Source: Caulobacteraceae bacterium UBA3198
GTDB lineage: Bacteria > Pseudomonadota > Alphaproteobacteria > Caulobacterales > Caulobacteraceae
Direction of reading: 5' to 3'
Assembly: GCA_002363865.1 (NCBI GenBank)
Contig: DEWY01000002.1
Location: 62,001-126,000, forward strand
Length of the DNA: 64,000 nt
The position numbers and the translations under genes were made by a program. Of this stretch, positions 55,465-64,000 are shown one piece after another. The notes beneath the pieces are model-generated. The model saw only the letters and a program-made list of their open reading frames with translations, was not told where the DNA came from and did no database searches. Each line of letters begins with the position of its first letter. The stretch's first letter is position 1.

Positions 55465-57828
55465 ATGTCCGCCCCTGATTCAGTCTCCGCCGTCCCCGCC
55501 CCGAAGATCAGCGACCTCGCCCGCGCCGATGGGCGCGGTCACGCGCCCCACTATCTGCACGGCCTGAACCCCGAGCAGCGGGAAGCCGTGGAGACGGTGG
55601 AGGGTCCCGTGCTGGTCCTGGCCGGGGCCGGCACCGGCAAGACCCGTGTGCTGACCACGCGGCTGGCCCACATCCTGACCACCGGGCGCGCCAAGCCCTG
55701 GGAGCTGCTGGCCGTCACCTTCACCAACAAGGCCGCCCGCGAGATGCGCGAGCGGATCGCCGCCATCATCGGGCCTGAGGCCGAGGGCCTGCGATGGCTG
55801 GGCACCTTCCACTCGGTGGCCGCCCAGATCCTGCGCCGCCACGCCGAGCTGGTGGGCCTGAAGTCCAGCTACACCATCCTCGACACCGACGATCAGGAAC
55901 GGCTGCTCAAGCAGTTGCTGGAAGCTGAGAACATCGATTCCAAGCGCTGGACCGCCAAGGCCCTCGCCGGCCTGATCGACCATTGGAAGAACCGCGGCTG
56001 GACGCCCGACCGCCTGCCCCCGGCCGAGGGCGCGGCCTTCGCCAACAACCGCGGCCAGGCGCTCTACCGGCTCTATCAGGAGCGGCTGCGGGTGTTGAAC
56101 GCCTGCGACTTCGGCGATCTGCTGCTGCACAATATCACCATCTTCACCTCGCAGCCGGACGTGCTGGCCGAGTATCACGACCGCTTCAAATTCATCCTGG
56201 TGGACGAGTATCAGGACACCAATGTCGCCCAGTATCTGTGGCTGCGCCTGCTGGCCCAGAAGCGGCAGAACGTCTGCTGCGTCGGCGATGACGACCAGTC
56301 GATCTATGGCTGGCGCGGCGCCGAGGTGGACAACATCCTGCGCTTCGAGCGGGACTTTCCGGGCGCCAAGGTCATCCGGCTGGAGCGGAACTATCGCTCC
56401 ACCAGCCACATCCTGGGGGCGGCCTCAGGGCTGATCGCCACCAACAAGTCGCGCCTGGGCAAGACCCTGTGGACCGAAGCCGACGGCGGCGAAAAGGTGG
56501 TCGTCCGCGGGGTCTGGGACGGCGAGGCCGAGAGCCGGCTGATCGCCGACGAGATTGAACGCGCCCGCAAGGGGACCACCGAACGCGATCCCCGCCCCTA
56601 CAAGCACATGGCCATCCTGGTGCGCGCCTCCTTCCAGATGCGCGCCTTTGAAGAACGCTTCGTCCTGCTGCAGATTCCCTACACGGTGGTCGGCGGCCCG
56701 CGCTTCTTCGAGCGGGCCGAGATCCGCGATGCGCACGCCTATCTGCGACTGATCCAGTCGGAAGACGACGACCTGGCCTTCGAGCGGATCGTCAATGTGC
56801 CCAAGCGCGGGATCGGCGAAACTACCGTCCAGAAACTGCTGCAGATCGCCCGGCTGAACGGGGTTTCGGCCGCGACGGCGGCGCGGCAGATCGTGCTGAC
56901 TGACGAACTGGCGGCGCGGACCCGCACCTCGCTCGCCAACTTCCTGCGCGACCTGGACCGCTGGCGGACGCAGGGCGAGACCCTGCACCACAGCCGACTG
57001 ACCGAGATGGTGCTGGAGGAGAGCGGCTATACCGACGCGCTTCGCCTGGACAAGACGCCGACCGCCCAGACTCGGCTGGAGAACCTCAAGGAACTGGTCC
57101 AGTCCATGGGGAACTTCGAGACGCTCGGCGCCTATCTGGAGCACGTCTCCCTGGTCATGGACCTCGACCGCGGGGCCGGCGAGGACGCCGTGCAGATCAT
57201 GACCCTGCACTCGGCCAAGGGTCTGGAGTTCCCCCTGGTCTTCCTGCCGGGCTGGGAGGAAGGGGTCTTCCCCTCGCAGCGCTCCATGGACGAGAGCGGC
57301 GAGAAGGGCCTCGAGGAGGAGCGGCGGCTGGCCTATGTGGGCATCACCCGGGCCCGCGAGCAGGCCCACGTCTCCTTCGCCGCCAACCGCCAGGTCTATG
57401 GCCGCTGGACCAGCCAGCTGCCCTCGCGCTTCGTCGATGAACTGCCCATCGCCCACGTGGAGGCCGCCTCGGACACCGGCTATTACGGCGGAGGACCCGG
57501 CATGCAGCAACATGGCAGCCGCTGGGACGAGAGCCCCAGCTTCGGCTCCGGCTATTCCTCGCCAGGCTGGCGGCGCGCCCAGGACCGCGGCTATCACGGC
57601 AGCCATCCAGGCCGACAGCAGACGATCGAGGGCGAAGGCCGGCTGGTGGCCGTATCCGACCCGTCAGCCTCCAGCAGCGCGTTCGCGCGCGGCGACCGGG
57701 TGTTCCACCAGAAGTTCGGCTACGGCCAGGTCCGGACCATCGAGGGCAACAAGCTGACCGTCGCCTTCGACAAGGCCGGCGACAAGAAGGTGATCGACTC
57801 CTTCGTGGAGAAGGCGCCGGCCGCCTGA
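55465..57828 (+). CDS. uvrD: UvrD/PcrA-type ATP-dependent DNA helicase
   Basis: 3'-5' superfamily 1 helicase of nucleotide-excision and mismatch repair and recombination control. 787 residues. Motif Q/N-terminus LNPEQREAVETVEGPVLVLAG leads to Walker A GAGTGKTRV near residue 52; FTNKAAREM is motif Ia; VDEYQDTN is motif II; DDDQSIYGWRGA motif III; ERNYRS motif IV; MTLHSAKGLEF motif V; GITRAREQ motif VI. The C-terminal RGDRVFHQKFGYGQV segment is the PcrA/UvrD RNA-polymerase-binding Tudor-like domain. ATG 55465. Confidence 0.96.
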   Translation: MSAPDSVSAVPAPKISDLARADGRGHAPHYLHGLNPEQREAVETVEGPVLVLAGAGTGKTRVLTTRLAHILTTGRAKPWELLAVTFTNKAAREMRERIAAIIGPEAEGLRWLGTFHSVAAQILRRHAELVGLKSSYTILDTDDQERLLKQLLEAENIDSKRWTAKALAGLIDHWKNRGWTPDRLPPAEGAAFANNRGQALYRLYQERLRVLNACDFGDLLLHNITIFTSQPDVLAEYHDRFKFILVDEYQDTNVAQYLWLRLLAQKRQNVCCVGDDDQSIYGWRGAEVDNILRFERDFPGAKVIRLERNYRSTSHILGAASGLIATNKSRLGKTLWTEADGGEKVVVRGVWDGEAESRLIADEIERARKGTTERDPRPYKHMAILVRASFQMRAFEERFVLLQIPYTVVGGPRFFERAEIRDAHAYLRLIQSEDDDLAFERIVNVPKRGIGETTVQKLLQIARLNGVSAATAARQIVLTDELAARTRTSLANFLRDLDRWRTQGETLHHSRLTEMVLEESGYTDALRLDKTPTAQTRLENLKELVQSMGNFETLGAYLEHVSLVMDLDRGAGEDAVQIMTLHSAKGLEFPLVFLPGWEEGVFPSQRSMDESGEKGLEEERRLAYVGITRAREQAHVSFAANRQVYGRWTSQLPSRFVDELPIAHVEAASDTGYYGGGPGMQQHGSRWDESPSFGSGYSSPGWRRAQDRGYHGSHPGRQQTIEGEGRLVAVSDPSASSSAFARGDRVFHQKFGYGQVRTIEGNKLTVAFDKAGDKKVIDSFVEKAPAA

Positions 57829-57832
57829 GGCT

Positions 57833-58261
57833 CTAGCGCCAGGGCTCGCCCTTGCGCCGGGCCAGGAAGCCCGCCAGGACGGCCACGCCGCCGGCCAGCA
57901 GGGCCGCAGCGCCTCCCACGACCGCTGTGGGCAGGACCCGCTTCATAGAAGACCCGCTCTTGGCGTCAGGAGTGACCTCTGTCTCGACCTCAGCGGCGGG
58001 CGCAACGGGGCTGGTCGACGCTCCGGCGTCGCGGCCGAACACCACCGTCTGCCCTGCGCGGTCCAGATCGACCACCCGCCAGCCCGGTTCGGTCCAGGCG
58101 CTGTGGTGAGGCTTCTCTCCGCCGCGCCACCAGGCGTTCTGGTCCCGGGCGGCCTTGGGCAGGGGAAAGCCCAGCACCTCCTCCAGCTCGGCGAAGCTCG
58201 CGCTCCAGCGGTCGGCACTATGCCGCGACAGACGCTCGGACAGGGGTTTGTACTTGCTCAT
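57833..58261 (-). CDS. DUF7662-like protein with C-terminal membrane helix
   Basis: 142 residues. The N-terminal 75 residues, with MSKYKPLSERLSRHSADRW, LEEVLGFPLPKAARDQNAWW and GWRVVDLDRAGQTVVFGR (short blocks), match a small domain I know as DUF7662, found alone or in restriction-associated proteins. After an acidic linker comes one membrane helix (about residues 112-132) and a basic end, RRKGEPWR. The domain therefore faces the cytoplasm. ATG 58261 with GGAGGAG upstream is preferred to the extension to 58336. Function unknown. Confidence 0.7.
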   Translation of the reverse strand: MSKYKPLSERLSRHSADRWSASFAELEEVLGFPLPKAARDQNAWWRGGEKPHHSAWTEPGWRVVDLDRAGQTVVFGRDAGASTSPVAPAAEVETEVTPDAKSGSSMKRVLPTAVVGGAAALLAGGVAVLAGFLARRKGEPWR

Positions 58262-58395
58262 CAGACTCCTCCTTCCTGTGGAGCCTAACACGTGAAGGCC
58301 GCCGAGGGTGCGAAGGCGCTGGGCCGCAGCTTGCAAGCTTGACCGCTGAACTCCCCTCCAGGCGCGCGCCTGGACCAGATCGGGACAGGCAGAGC

Positions 58396-59760
58396 ATGGA
58401 CGCGCGGTCCGACCGGCTCACGGCGGTAAGTCTGATGGAGGGCCTGATCACCCTGGGCCTCATCCTGATGATGTCCAACGCCCTGATCGGCCCGGTGCTC
58501 GACCCTGACCAGACTGGCGGCGACTCCAATGCGATCCTGCGGCTGATGTGGCTGCCGGTCTATGCGGCGGCCGGGGCGCTGGCGCTCCTGCGGGCGCCGC
58601 ACATGGCGCGCATGTGGCTGCCCGCCCTTCTCCTTGGAGCCCTGGTCCTGTGGGCCGCCCTGTCGGTGACCTGGTCCATCGACCCCGGCGTGTCCCAGCG
58701 CCGGGCCATCGCGGTGGCGGCCACCACCTTGTTCGGGCTCTATCTGGCGGCGCGATATGACGGTCGGAGCCTGGCGGAGTTGCTGGCCGCCAGCTTCCTG
58801 ATCCTGGCGCTCGGCAGCTATGCGGTATCCCTGGCCCTGCCCAGCCTTGGCGTGCATGCGGATGTCAACGCCGGCGCCTGGCGAGGCCTCTGGTACGAGA
58901 AGAACCAGATGGGCGCGACCATGGTCTATGGCGCCCTGACCTGCGCGGCCGCCGCCGCCCTGTCGCCAGGCCGTCGTCTCCTGTGGCTCGCGACCCTGGC
59001 CCTTTGCGTCGGGCTGATCGTGATGACCCAGTCAAAAACCTCCCTGCTGGCCCTGGCCCTGGGATTGGGGCTGGGGGGCGGACTGAGCCTGATGAACCGC
59101 GGGCCCGCAGCGGCGGTGGCCTTGATCTGGCTTGGCGTGACCCTCAGCGCGGCGCTGGCCGGGCTCTATATTCTGGCGCCAGAGGTGCTGTTCGACGCCA
59201 TGGGCAAGGATTCCTCCCTTACAGGGCGCACCGACATCTGGAACGCAGTCATGCGGGCCGCAGAAGCCCGCCCCGTAGAAGGCTACGGGTTCGCCGCCTT
59301 CTGGACCGACGAGTCCACGCCGGCGAAATGGATCCGACATCAGCTCGGCTGGACGGTGCCCACCGCCCACAGCGGCTGGATGGACCTGATGGTGCAGCTG
59401 GGCGCGGTCGGCGTCGGCCTGTTCGCCCTGGTGTTGGGCGCCGCCTTCCTCGCCGCCTTGGCGCGTCTCGGCCGCGCGGGCGACGGGGGCTGGGCGGTGA
59501 TGCTGCTCGCGGTCTTCACCCTTCAGATCCTGTCGGAGAGCTTTATCCTCGCCCATAACGGCCTGCCCTGGGTGCTGGCGGTGACCGCCATGGCCAGGCT
59601 GCTCGGGCCGCTGCCGGCTCGCGCCGATGGTCCCGCACGCATGCCGCGCAGTTTCGCCCGCCCCGTGGTCACGGCCGCGCCGTCCTATGAACCCGAGCCC
59701 ATCGGCTGGGCCGAAGAACCGAGGCCGGTGTTTGGTCGCCGGGGCCTGGCGCCAGCCTGA
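58396..59760 (+). CDS. O-antigen ligase/polymerase-like membrane protein
   Basis: 454 residues with about eleven hydrophobic helices and one large loop near residue 300 (SSLTGRTDIWNAVMRAAEARPVEGYGFAAFW, quoted in part as LTGRTDIWNAVM and GYGFAAFW), the hallmark periplasmic loop of the Wzy_C/O-antigen ligase superfamily. RRLLWLATLALCVGLIVMTQSKTSLLAL is another family block. It probably joins glycan chains or ligates them to a carrier. ATG 58396 is preferred over TTG 58339. No neighbouring O-antigen cluster is present. Confidence 0.8.
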   Translation: MDARSDRLTAVSLMEGLITLGLILMMSNALIGPVLDPDQTGGDSNAILRLMWLPVYAAAGALALLRAPHMARMWLPALLLGALVLWAALSVTWSIDPGVSQRRAIAVAATTLFGLYLAARYDGRSLAELLAASFLILALGSYAVSLALPSLGVHADVNAGAWRGLWYEKNQMGATMVYGALTCAAAAALSPGRRLLWLATLALCVGLIVMTQSKTSLLALALGLGLGGGLSLMNRGPAAAVALIWLGVTLSAALAGLYILAPEVLFDAMGKDSSLTGRTDIWNAVMRAAEARPVEGYGFAAFWTDESTPAKWIRHQLGWTVPTAHSGWMDLMVQLGAVGVGLFALVLGAAFLAALARLGRAGDGGWAVMLLAVFTLQILSESFILAHNGLPWVLAVTAMARLLGPLPARADGPARMPRSFARPVVTAAPSYEPEPIGWAEEPRPVFGRRGLAPA

Positions 59761-59819
59761 ACGCCAGGACATGAAACCGTCTGGCCGCTGATGCGCTTAA
59801 GCGACGCAAGGAGGCCCAG

Positions 59820-59996
59820 ATGAAGGCGATTTTTCACGGCATCACCCTGGCGGCGGCCAGCGGCTTGTTGCTCGGCGCGGCGTTCAAACCCGACATCACC
59901 TATGGCGAAACCGTCCTCGGTCCCCAGATCCAGCACGCCGCCGCGTCACCCGCCCCGGCCGCACCGGTCGAAGTGGCGGCCCTGACCGGTCCCTGA
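59820..59996 (+). CDS. Small exported or membrane-anchored protein
   Basis: 58 residues, starting MKAIFHGITLAAASGLLLGA at ATG 59820 with AAGGAGG 6 bases upstream, a very good ribosome site. An N-terminal hydrophobic segment looks like a signal peptide or anchor; the rest is a short Pro/Ala-rich tail (YGETVLGPQIQH, then APAAPVEVAALTGP). Family unknown. It lies between the O-antigen-ligase-like gene and prmA. Confidence 0.6.
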   Translation: MKAIFHGITLAAASGLLLGAAFKPDITYGETVLGPQIQHAAASPAPAAPVEVAALTGP

Positions 59997-60042
59997 ACCG
60001 TCACCCCTCGCCATTCGGCCTCTGCGCCTCTAGAGGAGGCGC

Positions 60043-60909
60043 ATGACGCACGATGCTGTTCAGATCATCGCCCGGGGACCGCGAAAGGTCGCCGAGTCCG
60101 CCGCCGAGGCCATCGACGCCCATCCGGGCCTGGAGGCCGTCACCTACTCCATCCTGGAGGAGGACGAGGACCGCGACGTCTGGCGTATCGACGCCTTCCC
60201 CACCGAACAGGCCGAGGCTGACACCCTGCGTCAGGTGCTTGAGGATCACGGTGGGCTGACCGTCGCCACCGAGGTGCTGGCCGACGCCGACTGGCTGGCC
60301 ATGGCCCTGTCGGGCCTGCCGCCAGTGCGGGCCGGACGCTTCTTCATCTTCGGCGCCCACGACCGAGGCCTCGCGCCGCCCAACGCGGTCAACCTGCGGA
60401 TTGAGGCCGGGGCGGCGTTTGGCACCGGACACCATGGCACCACGGTGGGCTGCCTGCTGGCCTATGACGCCCTGCTCAAGCGCGGCCGGTTCAACCGCGT
60501 GCTGGACGTGGGCGCGGGCACCGGCGTCCTCGCCATCGCCGCAGCCAAGACCGGCTCGCCGGTGGCGGTCGGCACCGACATCGACCGCCCGTCGGTGCGG
60601 ATCGCGCGGGAGAACGCGATCCTCAACCAGGCCCGCGCCCGGTTCGTCCATGCCTCGGGTCTGGGCCACCGGTTGGTCAGAGCCCACGCCCCCTATGATC
60701 TGGTCTTTGCCAACATTCTCGCCGCGCCCCTGGTCATGCTGTCCCAGGACATCAAGGGCGCCCTACGCCCCGGCGGCGTGGCCATCCTCTCAGGCTTGCT
60801 GCGGTCTCAGGCTCGCCGGGTGCTGGCGGCCTATCGCTCCCGCGGGTTTGTCCTGGTCACCCGCCTGAACCGCGACGCCTGGTCGACCCTGGTGCTGAAG
60901 CGAAGCTGA
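60043..60909 (+). CDS. prmA: Ribosomal protein L11 methyltransferase
   Basis: SAM-dependent enzyme that trimethylates ribosomal protein L11. 288 residues. The N-terminal L11-recognition domain (about 1-95) is followed by the Rossmann methyltransferase: [16 protein letters not shown] near residue 125, [15 protein letters not shown] near residue 155 and [12 protein letters not shown] near residue 220, which holds the N-I-L motif of PrmA. GAGGAGG precedes ATG 60043. prmA close to pepP is a common alphaproteobacterial arrangement. Confidence 0.95.
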   Translation: MTHDAVQIIARGPRKVAESAAEAIDAHPGLEAVTYSILEEDEDRDVWRIDAFPTEQAEADTLRQVLEDHGGLTVATEVLADADWLAMALSGLPPVRAGRFFIFGAHDRGLAPPNAVNLRIEAGAAFGTGHHGTTVGCLLAYDALLKRGRFNRVLDVGAGTGVLAIAAAKTGSPVAVGTDIDRPSVRIARENAILNQARARFVHASGLGHRLVRAHAPYDLVFANILAAPLVMLSQDIKGALRPGGVAILSGLLRSQARRVLAAYRSRGFVLVTRLNRDAWSTLVLKRS

Positions 60910-60992
60910 CCTGGCGGAACCGGCCCGATCAACCGGCGTTCTCTTCCGCACCCAGATACGGCCAAGCCGATCTGATCCGAGGAGAGAAGCAA

Positions 60993-61352
60993 ATGACCTA
61001 CGATCCTAATACCGAACGTCGCGATCCGCCCCCGGTGCAGCGGGAAGTCGTCCACAAGAGCGGCGGGTCCGCCGGCTGGTGGGTGGCCGGGATTGTCGCC
61101 ATCGTCGCCCTGGTGGGGATGTTCTTCATCTTCGGCGGCGCGGGAACCGATGAGGTCGATCTGGAGATGGCTCGCGACACCGGCCGGGCCGAAGCCATGG
61201 TCGAGAACGCCGCCGCCAGCGCTCAGAACGCCGCGGCCGAGGCCGCCGAAAGCTCGCGGGCCGCCGCCGACAGCGTGGCTGACAGCGCCGCGGCCGCCGC
61301 CGACCGCACGGCTGAGGCTACCGAAGAGGCCGCCGACCGGACCGGCATGTAA
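60993..61352 (+). CDS. Single-span membrane protein with Ala-rich coiled coil
   Basis: 119 residues. A short polar N-terminus (YDPNTERRDPPPVQRE) is followed by one membrane helix (about residues 30-50, WWVAGIVAIVALVGMFFIF) and a long Ala/Glu/Asp-rich heptad-like tail (AAADSVADSAAAAADRTAEA) that could form a coiled coil. The family is not recognised. An intrinsic terminator follows directly, so it is probably transcribed alone or after prmA. Confidence 0.7.
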   Translation: MTYDPNTERRDPPPVQREVVHKSGGSAGWWVAGIVAIVALVGMFFIFGGAGTDEVDLEMARDTGRAEAMVENAAASAQNAAAEAAESSRAAADSVADSAAAAADRTAEATEEAADRTGM

Positions 61353-61376
61353 GGCCGTCCAACCTGTCGAATATGA

Positions 61377-61405
61377 GGGGCGGTCCGCATGGGCCGCCCC
61401 TTTTT
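61377..61405 (+). terminator. Intrinsic terminator
   Basis: The 10-bp stem GGGGCGGTCC/GGGCCGCCCC (one G-U pair) with a short loop is followed by TTTTTC. It ends the transcript of the coiled-coil membrane protein. Confidence 0.9.
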
Positions 61406-61510
61406 CGTGGCAGGAACATAGTCCGCCCGAGCGAATAGCGGCATCCCCGCGGGCCACCAGGACGTACCATCGGTTGACGGCCTGATGGCCCCGAATGTGG
61501 AGACCCTGCT

Positions 61511-62173
61511 ATGACCCCGCCTGATCTGAGGACTTTGAGCCGTCGCGGGCTTCTGGCCGGCGGACTTGGCGCGCTGGCCGCGCCCGGGGCGTTCGCCGCT
61601 GCGCCGGCCAATGGACGCCTCGCCTTCGCCGTATATCGGGGCAAGGACAAGGTGGGCGAGCACGTCATGCGGTTCGCCAGCGCCGGCGGGGGCTTAAGCG
61701 TCAGCACCGAGGTGGAGATGCGGGTGAAACTGGGACCCGTGCCCGTCTTCCGCTACGCCCATACCGCGACCGAGCGGTGGCGGGGGGACAGCTTCTCCAG
61801 CCTGACCACCCGCACCGAGACCAATGGCAAGGTCGAGCAGGTCCAGGCCGAGGCCTCGGCCGGCGGCGTGGCGATCGAGGGCCCCAGCGGCCGCCTGACC
61901 GCTCCGGCCGCCGCCGCCCCCCTCACCCACTGGAACACGGCAGCCTTTGAGCGTCCCCTGTTCAACCCCCAGCTCGGCAAGCTGATGCGGATCCGCGCGA
62001 GCCGCGCCGGGCGGGAAAGCGTTCAGCTGGCCGGCGGCCAGTCCATCCCCGCCACCCGCTGGACCCTGCGCGGCGAGGCCGAGATCGACAACTGGTACGA
62101 CACCGCCGGCGCCTGGGCGGGCCTGCGGGGCAAGCTCGAGGACGGCTCCACCATGATCTATCGGCGGCTGTAA
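61511..62173 (+). CDS. Exported DUF6134-like protein with Tat-type signal
   Basis: 220 residues. The N-terminus has the twin-arginine motif SRRGLLAGGLGALAA before AAPGAFA, so it is probably exported folded. The mature part is beta-rich: FAVYRGKDKVGEHVMRF, MRVKLGPVPVFRYAHTATERW, with blocks typical of a lipocalin-like or DUF6134 family seen in many Caulobacterales, usually near pepP or lipid genes. Function unknown. The start, ATG 61511, has no strong ribosome site. Confidence 0.7.
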   Translation: MTPPDLRTLSRRGLLAGGLGALAAPGAFAAAPANGRLAFAVYRGKDKVGEHVMRFASAGGGLSVSTEVEMRVKLGPVPVFRYAHTATERWRGDSFSSLTTRTETNGKVEQVQAEASAGGVAIEGPSGRLTAPAAAAPLTHWNTAAFERPLFNPQLGKLMRIRASRAGRESVQLAGGQSIPATRWTLRGEAEIDNWYDTAGAWAGLRGKLEDGSTMIYRRL

Positions 62174-62245
62174 GTCTCAGATCGCCAAGCTGGCGCTTGC
62201 ATGATCCCCATGGCGCTCGGGCGCGGCCGGGCTTATTTCTAGGTC

Positions 62246-64000
62246 ATGCGCCAGACCTTTGATGAGACCACCGAGCGCGCCTTTGGCGCCCGCCACCTGC
62301 CTTTGATCCGCCAGGCCATGGCCGAGCAGAAGCTGGACGGCTTCCTTGTCCCCCACGAGGACGAGCACCAGAACGAATATCTGCCGGAAGCCAACGACCG
62401 GCTGGCCTGGGCCACGGGCTTCACCGGCTCGGCCGGGGCCGCGGTGATCCTGAAGGACAAGGCCGCGGTCTTCGTCGATGGCCGCTACACCCTGCAGGTC
62501 CGCGACCAGGTGGATGAGAGCCTGTTCGAGATCCGCGATCTGGTGGAGGGCGGCGTGCCGGCCTATCTGGAGACCGCCGCGGCCAAGGGCCAGGCCATTG
62601 GCTATGATCCCCGCCTGCACAGCCCCGATGGCCTGGCGCGGGTGCGCGCGGCGGTGGAAAAGGCCGGCGCCGAGCTGAAGCCGGTCGCCCTCAACCCCCT
62701 GGACGCCGCCTGGGGCGCCAAGCGACCAGCCCAGCCGCAGGCGCCGGTGGTTCCCCATCCGCTCGACTATGCGGGCGAAGAGTCCGCCGAAAAGCGCGCC
62801 CGGGTCGGTCAGGCCCTGGCCGCCAAGGACGCCCAGGCCGCCGTCATCACCGCGCCGGCCTCCATCGCCTGGCTGTTCAACATCCGGGGCGGCGACGTGA
62901 TCCGCAGCCCCCTGCCCCTGGCCCAGGCCATCCTGGACGCCAGCGGCCGGGCGCGGCTGTTCCTGGATCCCGCCAAGGTCAGCGCTGACCTGCCGGCCTG
63001 GCTTGGCAATGAGGTGAGCCTGGAGACGCCGGATGACCTGCCCGCCGCCCTGGCGGACCTGAAGGGCCAGAAGGTGCTGGTGGATCCGGGCCAGTCCTCG
63101 GCCTGGTACTTCGATACCCTGGAGGCCGCCGGCGCCCAGACGATCCGCGCCGACGACCCCTGCGCCCTGCCGCGGGCCTGCAAGAACGCCATCGAAATCG
63201 AAGGCGCGCGCAAGGCCCATGTGCGCGACGGCGGCGCGCTCGCCCGCTTTCTCCACTGGCTGGCCACCGAGGCCCAGACCAGCCTGCCCGACGAAAAGAC
63301 CGTGGTTCAGACCCTGGAAGGCTTCCGCGAGGCCACAGGCGCGCTGAAGGATCTGTCCTTCGACACCATCGCCGGGGCCGCCTCAAACGGCGCCATCGTG
63401 CATTACCGCCCGACCGAACGGCTGAACAAGCGCACCGAGGCCGGCTCCCTGCTGCTGGTGGATTCCGGCGGCCAGTATCTGGACGGCACCACCGATGTGA
63501 CCCGCACCGTGGCGATCGGCGAGCCCAGCCGGGAGATGGCCGAGCGCTTCACCCTGGTGCTGAAGGGCCATCTGGCCCTGGCCCATATCCGTTTCCCGGC
63601 CGGAACGAGCGGCTCAGCCCTCGACGTTCTGGCCCGGGCGCCGCTCTGGTTGGCCGGCCTCGACTACGACCACGGCACCGGCCACGGGGTGGGCAGTTAT
63701 CTCGGCGTGCATGAAGGCCCGCAGCGGATCTCCAAGGCGCCCAACAATGTCGCCCTGCAGCCGGGCATGATCGTCTCCAACGAGCCGGGCTACTATAAGA
63801 CCGGCGCCTATGGCATCCGCATCGAGAACCTGCAGTTCGTCACCGGCGCCGCAGATGTTGAGGGCGGCGAGCGGCCCATGCTGGGCTTCGAGACCCTGAC
63901 GCTTGCGCCCATCGACCGCCGGCTGATCGTGGTCGAGATGCTGACACCGCAGGAGCGCGCCCAGATGGACGCCTATCACGCCCGGGTGCTGCGCGAGATC
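62246..64000 (+). CDS. pepP: Aminopeptidase P (Xaa-Pro aminopeptidase), C-terminus beyond window
   Basis: M24B metallopeptidase that removes the N-terminal residue before proline. 585 codons are present and the end runs off the window. Two creatinase-like N-terminal domains (FLVPHEDEHQNEY; DGRYTLQVRDQV) are followed by the pita-bread catalytic domain. Its metal ligands are the Asp pair in LLLVDSGGQYLDGTTDVTRT, His in GTGHGVGSYLGVHEGP, and Glu in SNEPGYY and IRIENL. This is the large (about 600 residues) three-domain form. ATG 62246; no neighbour on the same strand overlaps it. Confidence 0.94.
   Translation, partial: MRQTFDETTERAFGARHLPLIRQAMAEQKLDGFLVPHEDEHQNEYLPEANDRLAWATGFTGSAGAAVILKDKAAVFVDGRYTLQVRDQVDESLFEIRDLVEGGVPAYLETAAAKGQAIGYDPRLHSPDGLARVRAAVEKAGAELKPVALNPLDAAWGAKRPAQPQAPVVPHPLDYAGEESAEKRARVGQALAAKDAQAAVITAPASIAWLFNIRGGDVIRSPLPLAQAILDASGRARLFLDPAKVSADLPAWLGNEVSLETPDDLPAALADLKGQKVLVDPGQSSAWYFDTLEAAGAQTIRADDPCALPRACKNAIEIEGARKAHVRDGGALARFLHWLATEAQTSLPDEKTVVQTLEGFREATGALKDLSFDTIAGAASNGAIVHYRPTERLNKRTEAGSLLLVDSGGQYLDGTTDVTRTVAIGEPSREMAERFTLVLKGHLALAHIRFPAGTSGSALDVLARAPLWLAGLDYDHGTGHGVGSYLGVHEGPQRISKAPNNVALQPGMIVSNEPGYYKTGAYGIRIENLQFVTGAADVEGGERPMLGFETLTLAPIDRRLIVVEMLTPQERAQMDAYHARVLREI

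Overview
The window is 64 kb of high-GC chromosome from what looks like an alphaproteobacterium close to the Caulobacterales (Caulobacter/Phenylobacterium type). This is inferred from the GC-rich third positions, three TonB-dependent receptors, the uvrD ... prmA-pepP neighbourhood, the full-length GltB/GltD pair and alphaproteobacterial-style dispersed two-hairpin repeats. No rRNA, tRNA, CRISPR array, transposase or phage gene was seen. Coding density is high; the only gene-free stretch above 300 bases is 42613-42980.

Left part (1-9.6 kb): an MFS permease cut by the window edge, a TonB receptor with an EF-hand-like loop, an FCD-type GntR regulator and a RutE-like nitroreductase. They share a TGAAATTTCA-like palindrome in their upstream regions and may form a small regulon. 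Then come a VOC protein, a small membrane protein, a possibly Fur-controlled hypothetical, an M48 lipoprotein protease, and an operon of a CMD-family protein with two short-chain dehydrogenases. 9.7-16.9 kb: an ectoine/hydroxyectoine island, ectABCD-ask on the minus strand, with a sodium:solute symporter after a terminator-like hairpin and a divergent MarR-type EctR. The ectA promoter can be read directly: a 23-bp inverted repeat fills the -35/-10 region and the predicted start point falls on the ATG. 16.8-18 kb: a low-GC-looking Phd/YefM-type protein with an unexplained C-terminal extension, bracketed by two 94-bp direct repeats.

Middle (18-33 kb): glutathione-dependent formaldehyde oxidation (fghA, frmA); NfeD plus a stomatin-like protein; a C5-dicarboxyl-CoA module (Mct-like CoA transferase/isomerase, CitE-like lyase, MaoC hydratase) that could convert mesaconyl-CoA to acetyl-CoA and pyruvate; an alkylsulfatase; an outer-membrane porin with a clear terminator; a glycosyltransferase facing a translationally coupled HAD phosphatase / nucleotidyltransferase-kinase fusion / nucleotidyltransferase operon that probably builds and activates a surface-glycan substituent. 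33-36.4 kb: iron acquisition (siderophore receptor and PiuC-type hydroxylase) below two Fur-box-like palindromes.

Right part (36.5-64 kb): gltBD; a small protein; an rlmJ - sugar transferase - AsmA - cytochrome c' run; topoisomerase IB and a GST; a secreted amidohydrolase; a DUF4168 protein with a readable sigma-70 promoter; a second copy of the dispersed repeat; a TonB receptor lacking a signal peptide, divergent from an RTX serralysin-like protease; UvrD/PcrA helicase; a DUF7662-like membrane protein; an O-antigen-ligase-like protein; PrmA; and the start of aminopeptidase P, which runs off the right edge.

Most of the window is ordinary metabolism. The least-explained items are the repeat-bracketed Phd fusion, the HAD/NTase-kinase/NTase operon, the C5-CoA module outside its usual setting, and the candidate regulons read from shared palindromes. 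All similarity statements come from motif recognition and memory of families; no database search was run.
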